Of a stretch of DNA of 64,000 nt, positions 48,847 through 58,885 are shown piece by piece; the stretch's first letter is position 1, and each line of letters begins with the position of its first letter. The notes beneath the pieces are model-generated. The model saw only the letters and a program-made list of their open reading frames with translations, was not told where the DNA came from and did no database searches. Made by a program: the position numbers and the translations under genes. The DNA is from Blumeriella jaapii (Eukaryota; Ascomycota; Leotiomycetes; Helotiales; Drepanopezizaceae): assembly GCA_009599575.1 (NCBI GenBank), contig VWND01000005.1:434001-498000 (forward strand), given 5' to 3'.

Positions 48847-50822
48847 ATGGCGCACGCTCATGGACCCCATGTCTTGGGACCCCACCCTCCTTTTCATCAC
48901 GTGAGTCTCGATTCTCGAGGGACTGCTGCCATCGATCTAACTGTCTCAGGTTTGCATGATGGAAGGCCCCGATCCCAAACTCCAACTGTCCACCCTGCAG
49001 TTCGAGAATGTGGTTGACGAGAACAAGCGCTACCAGCAAGAGATCGAAACGTTGACTGCGCTGCTCAGCAAGCACAATATCCAATACCCAGCCGGGCCTT
49101 TCACAGCGTCCCACGACGTTCCCCAGATCCTCTCAGCCGCTACTCCACCCCAAGGAACCGGGACGGCTGCGACACCAACCACAACCCGCCTCCCGATCGA
49201 GATCCTTCTCAGAATCCTTGCCTTCGCCCTGAAGAGCAAGTCCCCTATCATCGACCCGTTCTACACCTTCCGCAAGGAAAACGCGACCGCGCTTGAGTAC
49301 GCCAGACGTGGTAGCCTCAACATCAACTGCCTCGCTGTCTCCCATGCTTTCCGGAAGGACGGCATTCGTCTCCTGATCGAGAGCAATGACTTCATCTTCA
49401 CCCAAGCTGCCGCCTTGGAGAACTTTGCAAAGTTCCCCCTCCACCTCCGTGCCACGATCAAACATGTCACACTTCGGGTATGATATCACCTTTGGTTGCG
49501 AAGCTTGGTTTCCGAGTCGCGATGACCAGGGGCTCCAGGAACGTACGCATGACTGACGGGACGAATCTTAGGTTGTCGGAAGATACTACGACGATAAAGC
49601 TCGGAGGGTTAACTTGAGTGGAATCGCCTCTTATCACCAAGAGATTGCCAAGCTCGTAGTCCCCGTTCAGGCTCGTCCCGCTGGCATGATCAACGATAGA
49701 GGTATCCAAGCATACTGTTGGTATCAAGTTGGGGATTTCTTCAAGGCGTTACAACTCCCACCTACTACCGACTCGACGTCGACCTGTCGTCCCAAGCTGT
49801 TCCCAAAGCTCACATCAATGAGACTTGACTTGGTTAACTTTTGTGATCACCTGCCACTCGGAATTGCCACGTTCGCACCGGTCATCCGATGGCATCTGGG
49901 TCGCTTCCTTGATGAGTATGTTTCCCTTTCCTTGAATCATCCCTTTTCAAATTCTTGACCTTTTTTCTTGGCTCAAACCACCCCGTCTATTATGTGAACC
50001 CTTGGTAGCTTGAGCCTGAGTTGAAGTCTGACCGGTAGGCTCCTCATTACGGGTTGCCCGCACAATGAAGTTTCTGCAGATGAGAAGCAGATCCTCCGAA
50101 ACACCCTCCGAGATGAAGGTCTCTTCTCAACCGCTTGTCCGGCCTTTATTTCCGGCAAGCATCACCTCAAGAGACTGTCGGTTCACGAGTACAAACACGC
50201 GGTTCTTTGCCATCGCGTGAAGAAGTGCAAGAAACACTCAGCCCCAAACCTCCTTCACCCTGAAGGTGGCAGTCCGCCCGTCTCGACCTATCCCGAGGGT
50301 ACGACTGTTTGGAAGTGGGCCAAGACAGAGGATAAGAAGCCGAAGGAGTGGATTGAGTTCGAGAGACTCTCAGGACGCCCCATGAGTGAGGTTGAGTTGG
50401 ACCATAGCTACGACGATGAAGATATCGATCCATTGACTGGCATGGCTCCTCCCGGCTTCCCGCCAGGCTTGTTGGCTCAGGCTTCGGCTATCATGCAGGG
50501 CGCCATCCCACTACCACTGGAATCGGGTATCGGTCTCTCGGATAGCGATGATACGGACGGTGAGATGCCTAGCTTGCTGACAGTCGCCGGTCATGCGGAC
50601 GCTCCTGCTGCTACCCCGGATACTGACCATGAGATGCCTGGCTTGCTTTCGGTCGACGGCGACGCGGGCACTCCTGCTGCTGCTGATAATACCGACGATG
50701 AGATGCCTAGCTTGCTTGCAGCCGACGGTCACGTGGGCAACCCTGGTTATGACGAGACTGGCGACGAGATGTCTGAGCTCGACGATTTGTCTGAGCTCGA
50801 CGACGCCGACGACAGCATGTGA
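48847..50822 (+). CDS. F-box-like protein with acidic C-terminal 24-residue repeats
   Basis: Four exons: 48847-48900, 48950-49477, 49572-49915 and 50039-50822; 569 residues, phases consistent. A short coiled segment (NVVDENKRYQQEIETLTALLSKH) is followed by an F-box-like helix (RLPIEILLRILAFALKSKSP) and a body of the kind seen in fungal F-box proteins (VSHAFRKDGIRLLIE, HLRATIKHVTLR, FPKLTSMRLDLVNF). The C-terminal third is acidic, with about 3.5 tandem units beginning (D/T)(D/G)xEMPSLL and separated by Ala/Pro/Gly linkers, then SELDDLSELDDADDSM. Might be a substrate receptor of an SCF ubiquitin ligase; the repeats could be an interaction array. The F-box call rests on one helix, so function is tentative. 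Confidence 0.75.
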
Positions 50823-51254
50823 TCGAACCACTGTATTGATTGGCACGAACCCTTTCCTTTTTTCCCGCGCAACTCACAGGCCGCGGAACTCCATCTGAGG
50901 GGTATGGCGAGGGGTCCTTTTTGCTGGCGCTGGTTTCTCGAGTTTTCCGTGGGTGTACAACAGACTCTTCCTTCCGCCTTGCTTTATGGGTGCAATTGAT
51001 TGGCGTCGGCGGTCAACATTTAATACGGATGATACCACATTTTGCTGGAGGTTCGGTTTTAGATGCCCGCCACACTTGCAGATAGCGGCATACATTCGAT
51101 CTGAGCAATGAATTTGATCTCTAGGGTTCCCGTCCTGATGATGATGTCTCGTCTCTGCTTGCTCCCTATTCTCTGTTACTTGCTGATGCTGTTCCATTAG
51201 TTCACTCAGCCGGTTCTATCGCTTCCGACATCTCTCTTCCCCCCTTCTCCTCCA

Positions 51255-51756
51255 GCCTCGACGCCAACAGGCACAGCGTACGATGGCAAGGGCTATCTGC
51301 AAGCGTACACTAGTGGTGCGAACAGAGGGTGTTGAATAAGTTCAGGCGCCTGGTACACAACTGGAACTTGTGCTACCTATACCGCGGCCATTTCTAGTAC
51401 GCATCACACTTACTTGCTAGCCACTCCGCTAGATTTACGTACGACTGATGAAAGTGGTAGGGTCTGGCTTCACACTTAAGAGCAGCAAGGGGCCTTGGGA
51501 TATCATTGCTGGGGTGTTTTCCTGTGCCACGAGTAACACAGCTGGCGAGTTCACCGCAAATCAATCAGAATCTTCGATTTGATGTTTCGCAGTGGAAGTA
51601 AAAATCGAGCTAAAGATGTGACACCAGAACGTCGATGGCTCGCTAGCCTATGATGGGAGCACTCCTTTCTACGCAGCAGCCGTGCCGGTCGGAAGTGTTC
51701 AGCAGAAGGTAGTGACGAGCGTCGATGCTGTGGCGGTGGAATTCAAGTGGCAGAGA
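51255..51756 (+). pseudogene. relic of the C-terminal domain of an RNase T2 (Rny1-like) gene
   Basis: In several frames the stretch reads STPTGTAYDGKGYLQAY, ISSGAWYTTGTCATYTA, GFTLKSSKGP...GVFSCAT, and finally LAYDGSTPFYAAAVPVGSVQ. These follow the order of the C-terminal extension of fungal RNase T2 proteins. A TGA interrupts the domain right after ANRGC, and no catalytic CAS-1 or CAS-2 motif is found upstream. Interpreted as a decayed 3' fragment; the family match is from memory of the pattern and is moderate. Confidence 0.4.
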
Positions 51757-52638
51757 GACCACTGCGTAACATGTGCCTATAACTTTGACTCATTTGTATA
51801 TTTTACTTCTACAAGATGTTAGTTTAAGCATCAAGTATGATCTCAGGGCAGCTACAAATATGTATGTATACAAATATCCATGCATACAAACATATATACT
51901 TTCACTTACCTCGCTTAAGATGATTCTTTTGTTGTGGCAGATACTGGGCACGCTTGGCAGGCATGCTTGTGCTACTCTCGGATGCAAAACAAAACCGGTC
52001 ATCTGGCAGCAGCGTGGGTGTCACACACACAGCAGCCAACACAGCCAGCCTTTAAGCCGCCAGTGATGGAATGTGATAACGAAGTTACAAGTCCCAACCT
52101 CGGTCTCTGCGCAAGGCTGGCTGGCGGTGCTGCAGTTTGGGTGCACAAACTATCGATATACACCAGCGGAATAGGTATCACCTCCCTGTGATATTTATGA
52201 CTTTGGCCTTTTCGAAGCTGGATCATGGTTGGCGTTTTAGTGTCTATCTCGGTATTATGGTATCACACGTGCGAGGCGGGCGTAGCCAACGGCCTTGCGC
52301 ATTCCATGCCCCAGATCCGAGATATTCCATACTCACGCGTTGTCGACAACCTCGACGTTGCCCCCTTCTCGCGTGAGTAGACGACGACATGCACACCACC
52401 ACTTCTTCGAAAGAAGAAGCTTCCCACCCGCCACAGGCCTTATCTCATGTCATGCGGCGAGAAGCAATACTCAATCTTGGCAGCTGGCAGCTGGTCGTGT
52501 GCCTGACTCCTGGCTATCGGACAGCCGTTGGAGCGAATTCCGTGCTTGAGACTTCTCGATGCAGTGGAGGGAGGCAAAGGCCGTGACCGAGGCCGGTCAC
52601 TTTGTGTCTCGTCGTGTCTGGCTTGAACCGAGACAGCT
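51757..52638. other. intergenic, no gene seen
   Basis: Upstream region of the M4 peptidase. Short frames only; nothing recognised. Confidence 0.45.
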
Positions 52639-52668
52639 AGCCCACCTACCTATGCTGCTAGGTGGGCT
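52639..52668. promoter_or_regulatory. perfect 10-bp inverted repeat upstream of the M4 peptidase
   Basis: AGCCCACCTA at 52639-52648 and its exact complement TAGGTGGGCT at 52659-52668, with a 10-bp spacer, about 40 bp upstream of a TATA box. Fits a site for a dimeric regulator or a hairpin; no known factor assigned. Confidence 0.55.
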
Positions 52669-52709
52669 GGTGCTTCCTACGAGAAAGCCGGTCTCGAAGT
52701 CTTCTCATC

Positions 52710-52717
52710 TATATAAG
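52710..52717 (+). promoter_or_regulatory. TATA box of the M4 peptidase gene
   Basis: TATATAAG, 95 bp before the preferred start codon at 52805 and about 25 bp before an earlier in-frame ATG pair at 52739. It indicates a transcription start near 52740-52750, which favours the later ATG. Confidence 0.6.
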
Positions 52718-52804
52718 CCTGCCTGTTTGTCTCTTTACATGATGGCTTTTCAAATCTATCTGCATCCAAAGTCCTACTCAGTACATATCTATCTCCTCTA
52801 CATC

Positions 52805-54190
52805 ATGGCGTCCACGATGATCCGCAAGACCTCCGTGCCTCGGACGGCCATCGTTCCTCATGTCTGTAGTTTCATCCCTCCCAATCTCCTCCTCGACATC
52901 ATTGCGGCCAACAAGGCGGGCGAAAGGACCAATGCAGCCGTGCAAAAGACCTACAATCACTGCTGCAAGCTTCAAACCAAGCGCAAGACTCGCCACGCTA
53001 CTATCTCCAGCCAGCATGTGCAAGGCCTGGCTGCTATAGGAGGTCGGTCACAACCACAGCCGCACTCTCACCACTCCATCATCCCCTCTCACGTCTTCCA
53101 AGACATCGCCGCGTCGTCTGAAGCCACGCCCGAGCAGCAAGAGCACGCTCAGCACAACATCAAGATCAGCCAAAACGTACATTCGGCACGAGCTGATAAG
53201 GTTACAGGTACGTACGGGGCAGCGGCAAAGACCCCAGACGCCCATGGCTTGTCCAGGAAGATCTACACCTCCGTCACGACCGACGAGCTGCGCAAGAAGC
53301 TCATCTTCCAGGAAGGCCAGGACGTGAAAGGTCTCGCGTCCGACGCCGCGGCCGGGGAGATCTATGACTTCTTCGGCAAGACGTACCAGTTCTACAAGGA
53401 GGTCTTCAACCGCGAGTCGATCGACGACCGCGGCCTCCAGCTCATCGGGTCCCTGCACTACGACGACGAGCCCGGCCCACCGGGCATGGACAACGCCTTC
53501 TGGGACGGCGACGAGATGGCCTTCGGCGACGGCGACGGCGAGATCTTCGGCTCCTTCACCGCGAACATCGATGTCATTGGGCACGAGCTCACGCACGGCG
53601 TCGTGCAGTACACGGCCAACCTGGAGTACGCGTTCCAGAGCGGCGCCCTCAACGAGAGCATGGCCGACGTCTTCGGCTCCATGATCAAGCAGTACTTCGC
53701 GCCGGGCGGCCCGCAGACGGCTGCCGCCGCCGACTGGCTCATCGGCGAGGGCATCTTCCTGCCGGCCATCGCGAACGCGCGCGCCTTGCGCTCCATGAAG
53801 GCGCCCGGCACGGCCTACGACAACCCCAAGGTCGGCCGCGACCGCCAGCCGGCCGACATGGACGGCTACGTCGTCGCGGCCAACGACGACGCCGGCGACT
53901 ACGGCGGCGTGCACTCCAACTCCGGCATCCCGAACCGCGCCTTCTACCTCGCGAGCGTGGCGCTGGGCGGCCACTCGTGGGACCGGGCCGGCAAGATCTG
54001 GTACGCGGCGCTCACCGACGACGGTTTGAAGGACGTCGATCCCAAGAAGGCCTTCACGGTCTTTGCGGATCTGACGGTCAAGCATGCGACGCGCGAGTTT
54101 GGCGCGGAGACGGCGGAGAAGGTGAGGCAGGCCTGGACGGACGTCAAGGTGTACCAGAGCGAGACGAAGCAGCCGAAGGGTGCTTTGTGA
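52805..54190 (+). CDS. thermolysin/protealysin-type metallopeptidase (family M4), bacterial-like, intronless
   Basis: Single exon, 461 residues. The catalytic domain has HELTH at 260-264, the third zinc ligand in NESMADVFG, and the catalytic His region DYGGVHSNSGIPNRAFY, so it should be an active zinc endopeptidase. There is no signal peptide and no long FTP/PepSY propeptide as in thermolysin. Instead the N-terminus carries short protealysin-type prosegments of the PPxxL kind, in two tandem copies: about residues 23-60 (FIPPNLLLDIIAAN) and 91-129 (IIPSHVFQDIAASS). M4 peptidases are mainly bacterial. The lack of introns, in a genome where most genes have them, and the GC-rich third positions from about 53230 on fit horizontal acquisition. 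The start at 52805 is preferred because of the TATA box; 52739 is possible. Confidence 0.9.
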   Translation: MASTMIRKTSVPRTAIVPHVCSFIPPNLLLDIIAANKAGERTNAAVQKTYNHCCKLQTKRKTRHATISSQHVQGLAAIGGRSQPQPHSHHSIIPSHVFQDIAASSEATPEQQEHAQHNIKISQNVHSARADKVTGTYGAAAKTPDAHGLSRKIYTSVTTDELRKKLIFQEGQDVKGLASDAAAGEIYDFFGKTYQFYKEVFNRESIDDRGLQLIGSLHYDDEPGPPGMDNAFWDGDEMAFGDGDGEIFGSFTANIDVIGHELTHGVVQYTANLEYAFQSGALNESMADVFGSMIKQYFAPGGPQTAAAADWLIGEGIFLPAIANARALRSMKAPGTAYDNPKVGRDRQPADMDGYVVAANDDAGDYGGVHSNSGIPNRAFYLASVALGGHSWDRAGKIWYAALTDDGLKDVDPKKAFTVFADLTVKHATREFGAETAEKVRQAWTDVKVYQSETKQPKGAL

Positions 54191-54736
54191 GGCGCGGGGC
54201 TGGTGTACGGGCTTGGAGGCGCGTGTCTAGAGAGATTCTCGCTTGAGGCGTCGTCGTAATTCTATCTTCCATCTTGGTGTTGTGTTTTGTTTACTTTACT
54301 TCCCTTCGCTCGCTTAATCTTAACACTCGACTCCCCTCCCCCCTCCCCACTATCAAATCACTCAGCACATAACACACGGTGCCCGATCGACCCTCGCACC
54401 GGATCTACTGTACTGTCCATCTTCCAGCATTCCCATTCCTTCGCACGGTATGCGAACAGTAAGCATGGACAGGTAGACAGACAGACCGGTACAATTTTTT
54501 TTTTTTTTCTTCTTCTTTCTCTTCTTTTTTTTTTCTCTATGCTAGAGCGCAGCGGAACGCAGCTGTCAGGAGAGAAAGAACTGAAGAAATAAAGAAAAAG
54601 GAAAAAAAGGTCCTAGAACGGCGGATTTCCCTCTCTCTCTCTCTCTTTTTTGCGTGGTTGTGCTAACCCGCCCGCCCCGCCATGCCACGCCACGCCACGT
54701 TCTAGCGTGTGGTTAGTTATTCCGGAAGAGGAAGAG

Positions 54737-54767
<31 letters not shown>

Positions 54768-56149
54768 CAGAAGAGGAAATGGTAGTGGGTTTTTGGTTTA
54801 TGGATTTTGTCGCGGCCTGACTTGAACGTGTTTTCGTGCTTTTGGGGCAGGAAATGGGATGGGATGGGGGGGGGGGGGGGGTTAGGGAAAGGCGAGTGAG
54901 GAGGGTTGCTGAGTTGGGTTGCTGGGTTTCGATCACTGCGGTGCGAGCCTAGCCTCGTGGGTGAGTAGGTAGGTTAGGTAGGTAGGTAGATAGATAGGGA
55001 TGTATGTAGGTGCTTAGGTGGGTGGGTTGTGTAGGTACTGTCCAACAAAAAAAAAATTCTGGATGGGTTTCTTGGTTGTTTGGGCTTTTTGGGGGAGGCA
55101 AAAATGTTAGTTGTTGTTGGTGTTGTGTTCATGTTTAGGTGTAGATGGATAAGGTAGGTACAGTACAGTACATACTGTATGTAGGTGTAGTAATAGTATG
55201 CACACGAAAATGTAATTCAAGATTGATCTTCCTGCTATATGGCTTTTGACCACTAATTGTGTGTAGAAAAGAAGTGGGATTACAAATAAGTAATGGTAAA
55301 CTAAAGGATATATTGTAAATGATATGGGCGGAAAAGATATAAAAAGCTTTGATGTGGCGTTGACGTTTGTTCTACAGTACAGTACTGTAAGTACCCTCGG
55401 CGCTCACGTGACAGGAAGAAACCGAACGCAGAACCAAACAAGGACACTGCCAAACGGCATACAGATGGGAATGTTTTATATGGTTTTTAATCTGCATGTG
55501 TTTTCTTAGTCGAATGAACAGAAAGAATCCTCATTTATCTTGGGAAAGAGGATGCGCATCGCATTTCTCTTCTCAGTCATTTTTGCGACGAGGGATAGTG
55601 GGTGGTGGATGAGATGGGGGGGATCTGATCTACTGTACTGTACATACCTCCCTGACAGTATCTGGTACTGGCTCACTCGCCGGCGAGGAATCAAACACGA
55701 GCGGGTGATGACTCTCAGGAGAGCGTTTCCAGATGCCTGGCAAATAGAGAAGAAAGGCGAAAGAAGCCTAAAGTGGGAAAAAGGAAGAAAATGCTTTGGA
55801 GAGAAGCGACGGGAGCCTCGTGTGTGGTAAACAAGTGAATCACTGGTGCAACGTGATTGCCCATGGAATCATGGTAGGGCAGTGAATAAGTAGGTGTGCT
55901 TTTCTACTTGTACTTTCGTTTGTGAAACAGCTTGGTTTCTTGATCTTCTTGTCGGAATGGGATACTGGAGGTACGGTGTTAGACTACATTTGCATCTCTC
56001 ACCAATCGAAAACAGGAATCCCCAATACTGAAGACCCTGAAGAGCCTAAAGAGCCTACAGACCCTGAAGACTCCTAGGAGCTACGGCACACGGAGATACT
56101 TTGGAGACTTTGTGGAAGGCTGCGTTTTAGGGACGGGACAAGTGAGAGT
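54191..56149. repeat. intergenic, low-complexity and simple repeats
   Basis: Poly-T (54497-54532), (CT)n at 54630-54648, (GAA/GAG)n at 54726-54770, a G run at 54867-54880, (GGTA)n at 54966-54990, GTAC-type strings at 55158-55180, 55371-55388 and 55629-55646, and a CCTGAAGA/GAGCCTA minisatellite at 56034-56076. No gene supported. Confidence 0.6.
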
Positions 56150-56899
56150 ATGCTAGAGGATCTGTTCGTGAGAGAGAAGGGGAAGAAGGAGGATCGTGTT
56201 CGTATGTGTAAGGGTAGGTGGCGTCAAGGTACTTCTGTGCTTGCCGCTTTCCCATCGAAATCGAAACAGCATGCTCATGGAGAAATAGACATCCCAACGG
56301 GTCCGACGCTAGAGAAGCCCCAGCGGATGCAAGACGAAGTTGCTGTTCCCCAGCCCCAGACTTCCCGAGCCGATAACTCCAAGCCCGCGCGCCAAATCAG
56401 GAACAAAATACGAGTGAATCCCGTCCGGCTCTTGGAGATCGTGTGTAGAGAGATGCGAAGGGAAGAAGACGAATTGCAAAAACACGAACCACAACATCGG
56501 AGAAGAGAAAGTTCCGAGAACAACTACGCACAAGCCGCGCTGGATCCCTCCAACTCCTCCCGCCCATCTCCCTGCAAGAGTAGCAGCGGAGGGGGAGACC
56601 CGGGTGCAAGCCTCGCCGACGAGAATTCCCGAGTCGCGGCGGCAGCTACGCAAGGTAGGGAGGGGACTTCACCAATCTCAATCTTGATGTCAGGGACGGC
56701 GAGGGAAGGGATAGCTAGGCATGCTGGGGGCAGTGGGAAGAGGCGAGTGCATTTCGAAGACGAGCTTGGGATGTCGCCGTCGTCCGTTGGGTCTGCCGGA
56801 GCTGGAGGGGGGAGTTTGAGACGGGGATGGGCTGGATCTGCGCTGGAGGTTGGGTTTTCTAGCTCGTCGAGGGAGAGGTTCTACGGCAGGAGAAAGTAA
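56150..56899 (+). CDS. hypothetical polar protein
   Basis: An uninterrupted 249-codon frame. The product is disordered and charged, with a basic helix around NPVRLLEIVCREMRREEDEL and a short C-terminal motif KRRVHFEDELG followed by Gly/Ser. No signal peptide, membrane segment or known domain. Length and the absence of stops make it a fair candidate; no splice sites are needed. Family not recognised. Confidence 0.4.
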   Translation: MLEDLFVREKGKKEDRVRMCKGRWRQGTSVLAAFPSKSKQHAHGEIDIPTGPTLEKPQRMQDEVAVPQPQTSRADNSKPARQIRNKIRVNPVRLLEIVCREMRREEDELQKHEPQHRRRESSENNYAQAALDPSNSSRPSPCKSSSGGGDPGASLADENSRVAAAATQGREGTSPISILMSGTAREGIARHAGGSGKRRVHFEDELGMSPSSVGSAGAGGGSLRRGWAGSALEVGFSSSSRERFYGRRK

Positions 56900-57265
56900 G
56901 TGGTGGGTGTTGATTGGGATTGGGTGTAGACGCTGAGTTGGGATTGGGATACAACGTGAACATGGGTTTGAGGGATGGAGTTAGTTCTATTTGATAAGAA
57001 GGATTTGGAAGCCTCATACGTGCTGACAAATCCTTGATGCTGCTGCTGCTGCTGCTGGCAAGAGAGTGACTTTTTGTGCATTTAGGGCTTGGTGGTGTTC
57101 TGGACGGTATGTTAGGGAGGTGATTCCAGAAAGGCTTTTATCTGTTGAACATATCAACACAGTAGGTACTGAGAGAACAAAGTATTCACTCAAACTTATA
57201 CGCGCCTTACTTAACTCTTTGTTGTACTGCGTACCTAGAGGTATGTTTTGAAATGTAACGGCTTT

Positions 57266-57511
57266 TTACTGCCACTTGCAGGAATTGCCAATATATTCTG
57301 TCGATGTTTTACATATTAAATTAAACGAGTCGTCCAATCGGTAACGGCTTAGCTGTGTTTCTTCATAGCACCGCTTTTTTCCGTATTTGCCATTTGCCTT
57401 CGTACCGCAATTCTTTTGGTCTTCGCAATAACCACGTCGTTTAAGCAGATTGTAGTTCTTTCTATGTAATCTTACGAAAAGAGAAGGCTCGGAATCGCCG
57501 GTAAGAAACAT
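57266..57511 (-). CDS. possible small Cys-containing protein
   Basis: 81 codons on the minus strand with five cysteines (GYCEDQKNCGTK, KKRCYEE, LICKTS, NSCKWQ), starting MFLTGDSEPSLF. No signal peptide is visible and no upstream exon was found. It lies next to the ten-cysteine array but does not share its scaffold. A TATAAA-like string lies 15-20 bp upstream on that strand. Weak call. Confidence 0.28.
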   Translation of the reverse strand: MFLTGDSEPSLFVRLHRKNYNLLKRRGYCEDQKNCGTKANGKYGKKRCYEETQLSRYRLDDSFNLICKTSTEYIGNSCKWQ

Positions 57512-57876
57512 CTCGTGGAAGCCGTTTTATATTGATTGCTTAATTTTAGCAGTGTAAACTCTTTTCAAGTACAATGAAGCTCTTCTGCCGCAGGGAATGA
57601 AATGAAGTGCAATCGAGAAAGCAGAAGGTTCGCATCAGGCACCACGTACGGGCGGCGCCCATGGAAAGGATCAACAGCACCACTTCGATCCTTTCCGGTC
57701 TGGAGGATTGCGCCCAGCGAGCGCGGCCCCTTTCACGCTTGGGAGAACCAAAAGAAGTTCTGTACCTATAAATTCCGAGAAAATCTGTCATTGTAATCTG
57801 TATCTCAACAGTCATCTCCATCATCCCTCCACTTCCATTCTACCAGAAATCAAGACGAACAAAGAACAACAACATC

Positions 57877-58139
57877 ATGTATTTCTTCAGCACTTTTCTC
57901 GTCTTCGTTTTTGCGGCTTCAGCTTCTGCCCTTTGCTTATTTAATCCAAGTTGCTGTTTTACACCACCGCAAAATGCAACCTATGGAACCTGTGGCAATT
58001 CAAGCCAGAATGCAAAGACCCGCTCTATATATGCCCGATGGCCATGAGCAGCGCCAGCGGAGACGCTGTGATCGAATCATGGTGTGATGGCAGCTGCTGT
58101 CATATGCGCACGAGGAGGAAGTTGTCATGCTGGCGCTAA
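57877..58139 (+). CDS. ten-cysteine secreted protein, array copy 1 (one base missing)
   Basis: Signal peptide MYFFSTFLVFVFAASASA, then a mature part of about 69 residues. The cysteines follow C-x5-CC-x6-C-x11-C-x6-C-x16-C-x3-CC-x9-C, identical to the two downstream copies. The frame changes at about 57957-57966: LCLFNPSCC lies in the start frame and TTAKC in the next. Alignment to copy 3 shows one base missing in the TGCTGTTTTACACC stretch. Either a consensus error or a recent null allele. Upstream, CTATAAATTC (57767-57776) is a likely TATA box, about 100 bp before the start. Function unknown; size, secretion and Cys content fit an effector or antimicrobial role. Confidence 0.65.
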
Positions 58140-58364
58140 AGTTTCTATGCTGGTCTTGATGGGGAGACTTGGGAAGGTGGACAAGGGATGAGCGAAGGAA
58201 CATGAGGATCACCTCCCACGCTGGAAAACCCGAGAGATTTTGCGTATAAATTCTGAGTACACCCGTCAGCTTGATCTGTATCTTAACGGTCATCTCATTC
58301 ATCCCTTTCTTCCATTTCTTTTCAGAAACGAAATAGAAGCAAAAGCAATAACAACAACAACAAC

Positions 58365-58652
58365 ATGCATATCGTCAAGACTTTACCCCTTCTCGCTTTT
58401 GCGACTTCAGTATCCGCCTTTATTTGCATGTGGCAGGAAAATTGCTGTTATTCATCACCTTCAATATGCAAGAAGTGGACTCTTTATACAACCGGGGATG
58501 ATTGCGACCAGGATTTTGCTTTATGCTCGGCACTCATGAGGGATCTTAAAACCGACTTGGGGACACCAAAACGCTGTAGACACCACTGCTGTAATCTCTT
58601 CACGGGGGAATATTTGCCATGTGCTTTTGCTTCTCTTCTTGGTTATGCTTGA
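58365..58652 (+). CDS. ten-cysteine secreted protein, array copy 2 (intact)
   Basis: Single exon, 95 residues, uninterrupted. Signal peptide MHIVKTLPLLAFATSVSA, then CMWQENCCYSSPSICKKWT and on to CCNLFTGEYLPC, followed by a short tail AFASLLGYA that the other copies lack. Ten cysteines with the shared scaffold C-x5-CC-x6-C-x11-C-x6-C-x16-C-x3-CC-x9-C. GTATAAATTC (58244-58253) lies about 115 bp upstream. The leader ATAACAACAACAACAACATG resembles the leaders of copies 1 and 3, so promoter and coding region were duplicated together. Confidence 0.78.
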   Translation: MHIVKTLPLLAFATSVSAFICMWQENCCYSSPSICKKWTLYTTGDDCDQDFALCSALMRDLKTDLGTPKRCRHHCCNLFTGEYLPCAFASLLGYA

Positions 58653-58885
58653 TGGAGAGAGTCTTGGGGATGTGGACAAGGAACAGAGGGATGTCGGTCT
58701 TCTCCGGCAGGATCGTGGCCAGCGAACACAAGAACTTTAATGCTTGGAAGACCCGCGAGAATCTGTGTTTAAATCTGAGAACCCTCGTCATGGCAAATTG
58801 TAACTCAACAGTGATCTATATTGTCTTTGCATTTCAAATCAAACCAACAATCCAAACCAACAACAACACCACCACCACCACCACC

